This document shows positions 16,301-25,212 of a stretch of 64,000 nucleotides of DNA, one piece after another; position 1 is the stretch's first letter; each line of letters begins with the position of its first letter. The position numbers and the translations under genes were made by a program. The DNA lies in NCBI RefSeq assembly GCF_003233845.1, contig NZ_QKRB01000053.1, positions 1 to 64,000 on the forward strand, in the 5' to 3' direction. The stretch comes from Paenibacillus sambharensis. Lineage in GTDB: Bacteria; Bacillota; Bacilli; Paenibacillales; Paenibacillaceae. Below the pieces are notes generated by a model. That model saw nothing but the letters and a program-made list of their open reading frames with translations. It ran no database searches and had not been told where the DNA came from.

Positions 16301-17446
16301 GTGGAGCACCCGATTCTGGAGAATAACCGGAGCCAGCCCAAACGTCCGGTCCTTGCCATACTGACAGTAGACGACGAGCTGCAGCTGTTTCGCGGGAATC
16401 GCAGCAACTTCGCTGATATTTTGCGGGCTGGTCATGAGCATGGATTCACCGTATATGTCGTGACTGTCAAGCACTTAAAGCTGCTTAAGAGCAAGGTTAC
16501 CGGGTTTACTTTTATTGAAGAATCCCAGTCCTGGCAGAAAGGTTTATTCCCGCTTCCCGATATAGTCTACAACCGGGTACCCATGCGGGAGGATGAGCTT
16601 CAGCCCCATGTTAAGCGGAAAATCAATGCGCTGCTGAAGCATCCGACCATCCGGATCTTCAATCCCGCTTTCTTCAATAAGTGGAGTCTCTTCGAATGGC
16701 TGAACATGTCCAAATCCACAAGGCCTTATATACCGGCAACACGCAAGCTCGTTACACAGAACAGTCTACGACTGCTCTTGAAGCGGCATCTATTCCTGTA
16801 TCTTAAGCCGGTTAGCGGCAAAGCCGGCAAGGGGATTATGGCGATCCGGCTGCAGCCTGAGAAGCAAATGCCATACCGGCTGCGCATGCAGGAGAAACGG
16901 CGAAGCCTTAATTACAATTGCGCCACTATCTCCAAGCTGTGGGCCAAAATCCGCAAGGAAAGCAGCGGTGAAGCCTATATCGCTCAACAGGGAATTGAGC
17001 TGCTCAAGCATCAGGACCGGCAGTTTGATCTGCGGGTTCTGGTACAGAAAAATCAACGCGGACAGTGGGATGTAACAGGCATTGGCGCACGAATGGCCGG
17101 AAGCTCCAGCATTACAACCCATGTACCGCGCGGCGGCAGTATTGAAGACCCCGACAGGCTGCTCCAGTATTCGTTCGGCCAGGAGCAGGCCAGGAAGGTC
17201 ATGATCAAGGTCAAGAGCGCAGCTATCCTGATTGCCAGGCAGATCGAACGCGGCTCGGGCCATTCCCTTGGCGAGATGTCGATGGATCTTGGCGTAGATA
17301 AGCATGGCAGCATCTGGTTTTTTGAGGCCAACTCCAAGCCAATGAAATTCGATGAGCCCCATATCCGTAAGAAGTCGCTCGAGCGTCTCTTTCAATACAG
17401 CCAATATCTGTTGACCAAAAAAACAAAACGGGCAGGTGGAGCGTAA
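16301..17446 (+). CDS. YheC/YheD family spore-coat ATP-grasp protein 4 (short form)
   Basis: A 381-residue short-form paralogue. It begins at PVLAILTVDDELQLFRGN and shows YLKPVSGKAGKGIMAI, FDLRVLVQKNQRGQW, SITTHVPRGGSI and MSMDLGVDKHGSIWFFEANSKPM. It starts with GTG immediately after the stop of copy 3, with AGGAGG in the end of that gene nine bases upstream. Its stop overlaps the next ATG by one base (TAATG), so the operon is translationally linked throughout. Confidence 0.86.
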   Translation: MEHPILENNRSQPKRPVLAILTVDDELQLFRGNRSNFADILRAGHEHGFTVYVVTVKHLKLLKSKVTGFTFIEESQSWQKGLFPLPDIVYNRVPMREDELQPHVKRKINALLKHPTIRIFNPAFFNKWSLFEWLNMSKSTRPYIPATRKLVTQNSLRLLLKRHLFLYLKPVSGKAGKGIMAIRLQPEKQMPYRLRMQEKRRSLNYNCATISKLWAKIRKESSGEAYIAQQGIELLKHQDRQFDLRVLVQKNQRGQWDVTGIGARMAGSSSITTHVPRGGSIEDPDRLLQYSFGQEQARKVMIKVKSAAILIARQIERGSGHSLGEMSMDLGVDKHGSIWFFEANSKPMKFDEPHIRKKSLERLFQYSQYLLTKKTKRAGGA

Positions 17447-17934
17447 TGGAGGTTCAGTGGATTACACCAATGAACTGGATCATGCACCGCAAACGGCTGC
17501 TGGCATTCGCCCTAAAGCATGGTGACAAAAGAATAACGGCAGACAGCTTGAAGCTGTTTGGCCGGATTGACCCCGCTGAGCTCGCTCATCCCTACAGCAG
17601 CAGAACGGCTGTCGCGGTTGTCCGTGAGGGGGGACGGCTGCTTGGCCTGGCAGCCGCAATTAATGGAGGAAAGGATGCGTGTCTGGTAATTGTGCATCCC
17701 GATTCCCGTCGCCAGGGGATTGCGACGCTGCTTCTTGGCTCACTCCGCAGTAAACTAGGCGGGCTGAGCTGCCATGTTGCCGCCGACAATATGGCCAGCA
17801 TTTCAGCCTGTCTTCGAGCGGGAATGGCTGCTGTCCACGTGGTGACGGGCGCCACAGGCAAACCAACCCTGTGCTTTGAGGGGCATTCCTCCGCAGGTGC
17901 GGGAATCAAGCCCCGTATCAGAAGGAGGAGGTGA
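17446..17934 (+). CDS. GNAT-family N-acetyltransferase inside the YheC/D operon
   Basis: A 162-residue protein with the GNAT acetyl-CoA loop near residues 84-97 (VHPDSRRQGIATLLL), preceded by a beta strand (DACLVIV) and followed by VAADNMASISACLRAGM, which is typical of the last GNAT helix. The tail is short and basic. It is nested between YheC/D copies 4 and 5: TAATG overlap at the start, and 3 bases before the next gene. A joint role in modifying a spore-surface component is inferred from position only. The substrate is unknown. Confidence 0.75.
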   Translation: MEVQWITPMNWIMHRKRLLAFALKHGDKRITADSLKLFGRIDPAELAHPYSSRTAVAVVREGGRLLGLAAAINGGKDACLVIVHPDSRRQGIATLLLGSLRSKLGGLSCHVAADNMASISACLRAGMAAVHVVTGATGKPTLCFEGHSSAGAGIKPRIRRRR

Positions 17935-17937
17935 CGG

Positions 17938-19149
17938 ATGGCTAATCCCGTCCTTGGCATCCTTACCCTATATTTGAATGAAAAACGGGTATTAGAAGAG
18001 CGCCCGGTCTACCAGCGCATGACATCCGCTGCCAGAAGACTGGGTATGGACGTATTCGTATTTACACCCGAAGATGTGAATTATAAGCAGGACAGAATCC
18101 ATGCCCTTATTTACGACCCGGAAACGAGGCACTGGTCACGCAAGTGGACCACATTCCCTCAAATTATCTTTGACCGATGCCGGATACAGAAGAGCAAGCG
18201 CTTTGAAAGGCTTAAGTATTTCCGGGCGAAATACGCCAATCACCTGTTCTTAAACCGGCCTATGCGCAATAAGTGGACCGTCTATCGGACACTGTCGCAG
18301 GACAGCCGCTTTCGTCCCCACCTCCCTGAAACGAGGATGTATCACTCCTCCCGGGATTTAAAGGAGATGCTGGATAAATACCCTCTTCTGTACCTTAAGC
18401 CCTTTAACGGAACAGGAGGCCGCGGAATCCTGCGGATTCAAAAGGACAAAGGCAGGCTGCTCATCCAAGGCAGGGACTTATCCCGCCGGATCATTCGCCC
18501 GCAGCGCGTTCTGCCCCAGGCTCTTCTCGGAAGATTATCCTCGTGGAATCTGAAGGAGAGGAAATACCTGGTTCAGCAGGGGATTCAGCTAAAGCTGGAT
18601 AACGGACGTGTTCACGATTACCGTATGCTCGTTCAGAAGAATGGGAATGGCGTATGGGAGGTAACCGGCTGTGCCGGCCGGGTCGGTGCAGCGGGAAGTG
18701 TAACCTCGAATCTTCATGGCGGCGGCAGAGCGGAGCGGATGGATGACCTGCTGAGGCAGTGGATTGGCAACGAAGCCCATGTGGCTCGGATCAAGCAGCA
18801 TGCTGATGCATTTGGCCTGGGTGTTGCCCGTTTCCTAGAGCAGGCGTATGGCGGCCTATGTGAGCTGGCTCTTGATATAGCCATCGACCGCAGCGGCCAA
18901 ATCTGGCTGCTGGAGGTTAATCCCAAGCCGGCCCGTGAAGTATTCGCAAGAATTGGCGAAGAGGAAACCTACTATAAAGCAATCGTACGCCCACTGGAAT
19001 ATGCCCTGTGGGTATACAGCCAGCGTTCCCGTTCGAAGGGGCTGAAATCCCGCACGAGCAAACGCCGGCCAAGAACCCGGCCGCTACAGGGCTCCCGTAC
19101 GGGGCACCAATCAATTTTGAAAAACAACGAAGGCCCAGGGCTAATATAG
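17938..19149 (+). CDS. YheC/YheD family spore-coat ATP-grasp protein 5 (short form)
   Basis: A 403-residue short-form paralogue: NPVLGILTLYLNEKRVLEE at the start, then YLKPFNGTGGRGILRI, HDYRMLVQKNGNGVW, SVTSNLHGGGRA and LALDIAIDRSGQIWLLEVNPKPAR. A basic tail of about 35 residues (KSRTSKRRPRTRPLQGS) follows the ATP-grasp fold and is longer than in its neighbours. GGAGGAGG precedes the ATG. The last codons fall inside a hairpin that also serves as terminator for the convergent HAD gene. Confidence 0.86.
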   Translation: MANPVLGILTLYLNEKRVLEERPVYQRMTSAARRLGMDVFVFTPEDVNYKQDRIHALIYDPETRHWSRKWTTFPQIIFDRCRIQKSKRFERLKYFRAKYANHLFLNRPMRNKWTVYRTLSQDSRFRPHLPETRMYHSSRDLKEMLDKYPLLYLKPFNGTGGRGILRIQKDKGRLLIQGRDLSRRIIRPQRVLPQALLGRLSSWNLKERKYLVQQGIQLKLDNGRVHDYRMLVQKNGNGVWEVTGCAGRVGAAGSVTSNLHGGGRAERMDDLLRQWIGNEAHVARIKQHADAFGLGVARFLEQAYGGLCELALDIAIDRSGQIWLLEVNPKPAREVFARIGEEETYYKAIVRPLEYALWVYSQRSRSKGLKSRTSKRRPRTRPLQGSRTGHQSILKNNEGPGLI

Positions 19150-19161
19150 CCTGGAGCCTTC
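19118..19161 (-). terminator. Terminator for the HAD gene, embedded in the end of the YheC/D operon
   Basis: GAAGGC (19129-19134) pairs with GCCTTC (19156-19161), and CAGG with CCTG inside. Read on the minus strand the hairpin is followed by GTTGTTTTTC, a proper T-run. On the plus strand no T-run follows. It overlaps the last nine codons of YheC/D copy 5. Confidence 0.7.
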
Positions 19162-19213
19162 AAATGTAATGTATGTTGAGTTGAAGCAGCTTTATTGTCC
19201 TGCTTAGTCCTGC

Positions 19214-19906
19214 TTAGCCTTGCTTAGGGAGCAGATCCAGCAGCTCACGGAAATCTGTAATGATGACATCCGAGCCTTCGAGCTCATCCGGCTTGCCGAA
19301 TGCAGCGTAACCGCAGCCGATTACCTCCAGCCCATTGCCTTTGCCTGCCTCGACATCCGACGAACGGTCCCCAACCATCCAGGCGCTCTTGATGCCATGC
19401 TCTTCTAGAAGTATTCTTACCAGCTCTACCTTGGTTGCTGTACTTCTTCCCCCTGCTGTATAAAGGCCGTCGAACAGCTTGTCTATTGTGCGGTGCAGTG
19501 CAATCGCCTCGACATAGTCCTGAAGTCCGTTGCTTGCTACGAACAGCTTGATGCCTTTGTCCTTGAGAGCCTTCAGCGTTTCAGGCACATACGGGTACAG
19601 GTTGCCCCGGCTAGCCGCGATTTCCTCAAGTTCTAGCTCAAGCATCAGTTCATCGGCCCGCTGATGAACCTCCGGTGTGCCGTCCGGAATAACACGGAAC
19701 CAGATATCCTTAAGAAGCATCCCCAGACAAGATAGAAGAGCCTCAACCGGCGGTGTCTCCTTCGTATACAGCCCTTCCTCGCGAAGCTGCTGGAACAAGC
19801 GGTCGTGAACGACCGTAAGCAGCGTCTCCGTCTGGAAGAGCGTGCCATCCATATCAAATATTACTGCTTCCGGAAAAGATAATTGCCGGTCAGCCATCTC
19901 TTGCAC
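19214..19906 (-). CDS. HAD-superfamily phosphatase (phosphoglycolate phosphatase-like)
   Basis: A 230-residue hydrolase with all HAD motifs: I FDMDGTL (nucleophile Asp near residue 18), II FVASNGLQ, III Lys in ATKVELV, and IV MVGDRSSDVEAGKGNG. A helical cap lies between I and II, as in the Gph/PpaX group. The substrate cannot be read from sequence; pyrophosphatase PpaX or phosphoglycolate phosphatase-like roles are possible. GTG at 19906 follows GGAGG closely; ATG at 19897 is an alternative start. It is convergent with the YheC/D operon. Confidence 0.85.
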   Translation of the reverse strand: MQEMADRQLSFPEAVIFDMDGTLFQTETLLTVVHDRLFQQLREEGLYTKETPPVEALLSCLGMLLKDIWFRVIPDGTPEVHQRADELMLELELEEIAASRGNLYPYVPETLKALKDKGIKLFVASNGLQDYVEAIALHRTIDKLFDGLYTAGGRSTATKVELVRILLEEHGIKSAWMVGDRSSDVEAGKGNGLEVIGCGYAAFGKPDELEGSDVIITDFRELLDLLPKQG

Positions 19907-19954
19907 TCTCCCTCCATGTTCTATGCGCCCAATCTAACTGAGTCATCTACTCTA

Positions 19955-20986
19955 TTATAGGGAAATTTTGCGCTGGAACAAGCCTGCCTTGCGGGCCGCC
20001 ATATAAACAATCACAACGATCGGTCCAAGGAAAACGCCGATAACCCCTACCAGCTTAAAGCCGACATACAGGCTGACAAGGGCCGACAAGGCACCGATCC
20101 CGACCGAATCGCCAAGTACCTTAGGCTCTACAACTCTGCGGAATACCGTAATGACAAGGAACAGAATTAGCAGGCCCACACCCGTGAACATATCGCCAGT
20201 AAGCATCAGGTAGGATGCCCAGGGAACAAGCACAGATCCGGTTCCGAGAATGGGCAAAATATCGACGATCACGACAAGCAGCGCAACCGCAAGCGGATAT
20301 TTCACACCGAGGAACAGGAATCCGACCAGCGTGATCGCATAGGTCATCGCGCTAAGAATAATCTGGGACCGCAAAAAACCAAATATCGATCTGCGCAGGT
20401 TCTGCAGCACGTTATCCACCTTGTCTCGTGAATCTTCGTCAAAGAGGGACAGAACCTGTGCTTTCATCGTGTTCAGACTCATGCTGAACATATACACCGC
20501 CACCAGGAACACGATGAAGAAGATGAACATGCCGGGGATGCCAGCTGCAAAATTCAAGAAAATGCTCGAGATTCGTGAAATCAAACCATTCAATGAATTC
20601 GTCAGGGTTACTGTCCAATTCTCAAGCTGCACAGCCGTCTCCGGCGGCAGCGTGTCATACAAGTCCTTGGCGTCCTGTATTGTCCGCTGAAGGAAGATAT
20701 TGGCCTCCTGTACATAAGCTGGCGCTTTGTCCCAGAAGGCAATGAGCTCTGCTAGAATTTTGGCGCCAAGCAATGCCATCAATCCGAGCAGTCCCAGGGT
20801 AAAAATACTGCTGGATACCGTAGCTGCAGCCACGCGGTTCATCCGCAGCTTGCGGATGAAAAACATGGTCAGCGGCTCCATGAATATGGCTACAATTAAC
20901 GCAAGCAGGAAAGGAGCCCCAACGGTAAAAAACAGATACAAAAGCACAAGACCGAGTCCCATTGTAACCAGTGTACGGATTGTCAT
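19955..20986 (-). CDS. AI-2E family transporter, YtvI-like sporulation membrane protein
   Basis: About 343 residues with seven to eight membrane helices and the AI-2E-family pattern. Two N-terminal helices are followed by a long amphipathic region, then FLRSQIILSAMTYAITLVGF, DILPILGTGSVLVPWA and GVFLGPIVVIVYMAARK. This resembles YtvI, a sporulation integral membrane protein. The ATG at 20986 is chosen because the longer frame (to 21070) adds a non-hydrophobic extension overlapping the radical SAM gene; GCGAGG precedes 20986, and AGAGGAG lies further back. The substrate is unknown. Confidence 0.75.
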   Translation of the reverse strand: MTIRTLVTMGLGLVLLYLFFTVGAPFLLALIVAIFMEPLTMFFIRKLRMNRVAAATVSSSIFTLGLLGLMALLGAKILAELIAFWDKAPAYVQEANIFLQRTIQDAKDLYDTLPPETAVQLENWTVTLTNSLNGLISRISSIFLNFAAGIPGMFIFFIVFLVAVYMFSMSLNTMKAQVLSLFDEDSRDKVDNVLQNLRRSIFGFLRSQIILSAMTYAITLVGFLFLGVKYPLAVALLVVIVDILPILGTGSVLVPWASYLMLTGDMFTGVGLLILFLVITVFRRVVEPKVLGDSVGIGALSALVSLYVGFKLVGVIGVFLGPIVVIVYMAARKAGLFQRKISL

Positions 20987-21053
20987 AAAACCTCGCCATC
21001 TCCTCTGAATTCCGCCCGTCTCCCGGGCAGCTCCAATACTTCCCGTCCCTATC

Positions 21054-22223
21054 CTATTCGAGAACAGCACTTCTCAGAAGGAAATTTTCTTCCTGGTAAT
21101 ACATATCCTTCACGAGTAAATTGGGCCCGCAGCAGCCCGCAGCCGGACAGTGGCAGTTCACGCTTGCAGCGAGCGGTCCTTGCAGCCAGCGGCTGAACAA
21201 GTCATCCAGCTTATCCGACTTGACGCTGCCAAAGGACGGAACATCGGCAAAGTCGGTCACAAACACATCACCCGTAAATAAATTCACATTCAAGCGGTTG
21301 CGGCCATCCGGGTCGTTACGAACCGTTACCCCGTGCTCCTCCGAAAGCCGCTTAACGAGCCCCCGCTCCCGCTCATCCACACTGCAGCGGAAGAAAGGCA
21401 GGGTGCCAAACAGCATCCAGATACTCGGATCACGCGCATCCAGCAGCCGTTCAACAGCCGCTGCCATTTCATCCCTGGACAGCATAGGCAAATCTACGGC
21501 AAAGGAGCTCGGGTACATCGGATGCACCTCATGCCGGCGGCAGCCCATCTCAATGATCTGCCGGTGGATCTCCACGATATCCAGGTGGGTTCTGTAATTG
21601 ATCATGGATTCGGCGGAAACGAGCATGCCGCCCGCGCTCAGGCGCCGGGCATTGTCTATCATACGCTCATAGAGCTTATAAGCCGTCTCTTTCGGCACAG
21701 GATGAGGAGACTTGCCGAAGCCAATACGGTGGAAGTCATCTGCCGACAGATAATTGTAGGAAATATGCATAACATCCAAGTAGGGGGCAAGACGCTCATA
21801 GCGTCCGTAATCGAGCGTAAGATTCGAATTTATCTGAGATCTGACTCCGCGTTCTTTAGCATAGCGGAGCAGCGGAATGATATAATCATCAACTGTCCGT
21901 TCCGTGAATGAAGGCTCCCCTCCGGTAATGCTGATCGTCTCTAGGTGTTCGACCTCATCCAGCCGGCTAAGCATAAGGGACAGCGGGATTTTGTCCGGCT
22001 CGCGGAACGTCAGTGTATCACCTACCGCACAATGCTCACACCGCATGTTACAAAGGTTGGAAACCGTCATTTCCACGCTGGTCAGCACGTGCTTTCCATG
22101 CTTCTCCAAAGACCGGATCGGGTCCCAAGGGTCCCATCCGGGAGAGAGCGGATAACTGCCCGGGGGTTGAATATCCCTGTCCTCCATATGATTCATATGC
22201 TTGTTCATCTGTAAACCACTCAT
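21054..22223 (-). CDS. yfkAB: YfkAB-type radical SAM / CxCxxxxC protein
   Basis: A 389-residue radical SAM enzyme. CNMRCEHC (CxxxCxxC) binds the SAM-cleaving 4Fe-4S cluster, followed by SITGGEPSF for SAM. The C-terminus has CHCPAAGC (CxCxxxxC), the hallmark of the YfkAB family. The reaction is unknown. It would need Fe-S supply such as the Suf system at 32.3-37.5 kb. It lies upstream of the YtvI-like permease with a gap of under 70 bases, so the two may be co-transcribed. Confidence 0.85.
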   Translation of the reverse strand: MSGLQMNKHMNHMEDRDIQPPGSYPLSPGWDPWDPIRSLEKHGKHVLTSVEMTVSNLCNMRCEHCAVGDTLTFREPDKIPLSLMLSRLDEVEHLETISITGGEPSFTERTVDDYIIPLLRYAKERGVRSQINSNLTLDYGRYERLAPYLDVMHISYNYLSADDFHRIGFGKSPHPVPKETAYKLYERMIDNARRLSAGGMLVSAESMINYRTHLDIVEIHRQIIEMGCRRHEVHPMYPSSFAVDLPMLSRDEMAAAVERLLDARDPSIWMLFGTLPFFRCSVDERERGLVKRLSEEHGVTVRNDPDGRNRLNVNLFTGDVFVTDFADVPSFGSVKSDKLDDLFSRWLQGPLAASVNCHCPAAGCCGPNLLVKDMYYQEENFLLRSAVLE

Positions 22224-22317
22224 GTATAAACACCTAATTCCATTTCGTTATCACTTGCACTCATATATTCATCTATTGTAATGTCCCTGGTACTGCCTTG
22301 GCAAATGCAGCAGACAA

Positions 22318-22354
22318 AGAGACCACCGGTTCAGTGGCTGAACGGGCGGTCTCT
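22318..22354 (-). terminator. Terminator of the first HD-GYP gene
   Basis: AGAGACC (22318-22324) pairs with GGTCTCT (22348-22354), with further inner pairing TTCAG/CTGAA. On the minus strand it is followed by TTGTCTG, directly after the gene's stop. Confidence 0.7.
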
Positions 22355-22356
22355 GG

Positions 22357-23469
22357 CTAACCGGCCGCGCTATCCGGGCCGATATCCTCACCTGGTATTG
22401 CTGTAATCATAATCGATAGATGCTTCGACAAATCAATTTCATAAGGCTCCCGCAGCAAATCTCCCGCTTCATTGAACAGTACGCGTATAACAGGACGATG
22501 GGCGTAGGCTGCATTGATATCCACAACTACCCCTTCTTCTCCCGTGCTTAGTTTTACTGTCAAGCCGATTGGGTAAATCGCCACCTTATCCCGAAACACT
22601 TGAATCATGTGCTGCTCATAGAGCGTACCAGTTCCGGCAAATAACGATTCTATTGCTTGATGCGGCAGCATAGCGCTGCGGTATACACGTGAAGAAGTCA
22701 TGGCATCGTAAGAATCAACAACCCCGATCCACTTGGCATAGTCATGGATTTCATCGCCTCTTATGCCGCGGGGATATCCGCTTCCATCCAGTCTCTCATG
22801 ATGCTGCAGCGCGCAATGAGCCACAAGCAGAGGCAGGTTTGGCTCATCCTTCAACAGCTGGAAGCCTTGCTCCGTGTGCCGCTGGATAGCGGCGTATTCC
22901 TGCTTGGTTAATGACCCCGGCTTAGCGAGAAGCGGCTGCGGAATATAGATTTTGCCCACATCATGAAGCAAAGCACCAAGACCAAGCACCATTAGCTCAT
23001 CCTTCGTGTATCCTGCCGATATCCCAAGCAAGGTTGTGTAGATACATACATTAAGAGAGTGCTGATACAGGTAATGGTCCACCGTGCCCATATTATGCAG
23101 CATGATCATCGCGTCCTCACGGTCCGCTATCTCATCCAAGATTGATGTCATGATGCCTTTGAACTGTTTGGCCACATAGGGATAGGTAACACCTTTTCTG
23201 CCAGGCGTATTAGCCATAGTCCGAAACGCGCTCCGCAGCTCTCCCAGCGCCCTTATTCTAGTCTCATCCGTAATCAGCTGAGGGACTTCAATATCATCGG
23301 TGGCCCCATCCTGTATGTACACATAACTGATTCCGCATTGACCCAGCCTTCGAATCAGTCTGTCGGTCAGCTCTTTTTGCTCGGTTAGCAGGATTTGACC
23401 ATCCTCGGCAAAAATCCGCTGTGCGAGCTTCATACCGGGCCTGCACATCGTTATAGGTATTAATCGCAT
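22357..23469 (-). CDS. HD-GYP domain protein, probable c-di-GMP phosphodiesterase
   Basis: About 371 residues. The N-terminal 90 residues (MCRPGMKLAQRIFAEDGQIL) form the DUF3391-like module common in this group. The HD-GYP domain shows the metal-binding HDVGK (near residue 170) and HHERLDGSGYPRG, both complete, so activity on c-di-GMP is expected. A C-terminal module of about 60 residues carries STGEEGVVVDINAAYAHRP. Start ATG at 23469 has CGGAG at proper spacing; the frame continues to 23502 without a ribosome site. A paralogue lies at 28792 and a degenerate relative at 56333. Confidence 0.88.
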   Translation of the reverse strand: MRLIPITMCRPGMKLAQRIFAEDGQILLTEQKELTDRLIRRLGQCGISYVYIQDGATDDIEVPQLITDETRIRALGELRSAFRTMANTPGRKGVTYPYVAKQFKGIMTSILDEIADREDAMIMLHNMGTVDHYLYQHSLNVCIYTTLLGISAGYTKDELMVLGLGALLHDVGKIYIPQPLLAKPGSLTKQEYAAIQRHTEQGFQLLKDEPNLPLLVAHCALQHHERLDGSGYPRGIRGDEIHDYAKWIGVVDSYDAMTSSRVYRSAMLPHQAIESLFAGTGTLYEQHMIQVFRDKVAIYPIGLTVKLSTGEEGVVVDINAAYAHRPVIRVLFNEAGDLLREPYEIDLSKHLSIMITAIPGEDIGPDSAAG

Positions 23470-23670
23470 TCGTGTCGACTCCGTTTCCGCTTCTGCACGC
23501 ATTAATGACCAGGAGAATTATATTGACCGGTACGCCCCGGTTGTCTGCCTTCACTATATACATCGGTTAATTGCATTCTATAATTAACTGTATGACATTT
23601 TGCCATAGACCGCAATGCATTTTCGCTATAAAATGACAGAAAAAGGTCGAAGTATGTCGTAGAATTATAT

Positions 23671-23715
23671 AAAAAAAGGGTTTAACCTGTAGTTTTATTT
23701 TCTACAGATTAAACC
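23671..23715 (-). terminator. Strong terminator of the YunD-like gene
   Basis: A 14-bp stem (23679-23692 with 23702-23715) has an A/T loop, and on the minus strand it is followed by a run of seven T (23677-23671). The right arm overlaps the last codons of the gene ending at 23709. Confidence 0.9.
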
Positions 23716-25145
23716 ATTACCCAGCGTTCTCTGTTGGACTCCGTAATTGCATCCGGATCACGGAGTTCACCAGCGAGCAGATCACGAAGAAACTCCGGCA
23801 AATAGAAGCGGGGCTGCTTGTTGTCCTGAAGCGTATGGTACCCGATCCCGAATGAGAACATGGAGATGGTACCAACTGAGTAGCAGCGGCTGTCCTGAAG
23901 CGGCCCGTCCGAAGCCAGTATACGGCGGATTCGATGCATTGGCGGCGCCTCAGGGTCATAATGGACGGTAAGACCATCCACAGCAAGCGTCCCTAGAATC
24001 AGACCCCGAAAGCCGAATCCAAAGATCGGCTTATGAATATTCTCGTCAAGCAGCGATTCTTCTAACGCTTGACGGATCTGGCTGCCGGTCAACTGCATCC
24101 GGCAGGGGTTGATGGGCGACGGGCACAGCGCATGAAGCTGCGCTTCCGTTACATCGCCCTTGGCAAGGCCGCCCAGCAGCTGCCCTGCGTTAACAATCCC
24201 GATCTCGGCCTCAGTCCAGCGGCGAAGGGCAGCGGCAAGCATATTGCCAAGCGGCGATTCCCGCTCGGCATAAGCGGGCACAGCAGCCTCCAGGCTTGCG
24301 ATCACCCGGCTCATTCGCCGGATGCCCGTTTCCCGATAGCCGCTTATGATCGCTGCGGCCTCCGGGTCCTCGTGAAACGCCGCCATAGGCACACATTCCG
24401 CCTCTATTGTCACCTTACCGCCATTCGCTTGACCTGTAATCTCAACCCGCCCAAGATATTCACCATACCTGCCCGCCGCACAGATCGTCGTCTCTTTCAG
24501 CCTGAGCGGCTCCTCCAGCAAATGGTGGGTATGTCCGCCAAGAATAAGGTCGATCCCCTCAATTTCCTCGGCCATCCGCTTGTCAAAGCTTAAGCCGAGG
24601 TGAGAAAGCACAATAATGCAGTCAACTTTTGGACGGAGCAGCTCCACCTGTTCTGCGCAGCATGCGACCGGATCAAGGACAGACCACCCCAGCATGTCGT
24701 AGAACATAGAGAAGGCCGCTGTCAAGCCGATTATCCCAAATCGCAAGCCGCCTTTGTCGATGATAGTATGAGCCTGCATCCATTCCGGCGGCTGCCCGGT
24801 TGCTGCTTCTATTAGATTGGCACAAAGAACCTGAAACCTCGCTTCCTCACCATAGGCCCGGTCCAGAACATGATGAGAGTAGGTCAGCCCTTCATTGTTG
24901 CCGAGTGTTACCGCATCATAACCGGCTTCATTTAAGAGAGCGATATTAACGAGTCCGTCACTGCCCTCGGTCTCCAGCCGCATACGGTCCATATGATCCC
25001 CAATATCCAGCACCAGCAGGTCTTCACCATAAGAGCGCCGTGCCTCCGTTATGTAAGCCGACATTTTCGCAGCCTGTTCCAGGCGGCTGTGAAGATCGTT
25101 GCTGTGAAGCAGCAGGACGCGGGCAGGTGTGTTTGCTATCTCCAT
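23709..25145 (-). CDS. yunD: YunD-like metallophosphoesterase / 5'-nucleotidase
   Basis: A 478-residue two-domain enzyme. The metal-binding calcineurin-like domain shows LLHSNDLHSRLEQ (residues 12-24), LDIGDHMDR, LGNNE, SHLGL and GGHTHH. A C-terminal 5'-nucleotidase domain (from about residue 290, NAGQLLGGLAKGDVTEAQL) follows. No signal peptide is visible, so it should act in the cytoplasm, as YunD does. The nucleotide substrate is unknown. The terminator overlaps its 3' end. Confidence 0.85.
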   Translation of the reverse strand: MEIANTPARVLLLHSNDLHSRLEQAAKMSAYITEARRSYGEDLLVLDIGDHMDRMRLETEGSDGLVNIALLNEAGYDAVTLGNNEGLTYSHHVLDRAYGEEARFQVLCANLIEAATGQPPEWMQAHTIIDKGGLRFGIIGLTAAFSMFYDMLGWSVLDPVACCAEQVELLRPKVDCIIVLSHLGLSFDKRMAEEIEGIDLILGGHTHHLLEEPLRLKETTICAAGRYGEYLGRVEITGQANGGKVTIEAECVPMAAFHEDPEAAAIISGYRETGIRRMSRVIASLEAAVPAYAERESPLGNMLAAALRRWTEAEIGIVNAGQLLGGLAKGDVTEAQLHALCPSPINPCRMQLTGSQIRQALEESLLDENIHKPIFGFGFRGLILGTLAVDGLTVHYDPEAPPMHRIRRILASDGPLQDSRCYSVGTISMFSFGIGYHTLQDNKQPRFYLPEFLRDLLAGELRDPDAITESNRERWVMV

Positions 25146-25212
25146 ACATGCCTCCTGCGAGTTGTCTTTAAATATCTGTTACCCATTACACGCTAAGCGC
25201 CTCGGCAGCGAG

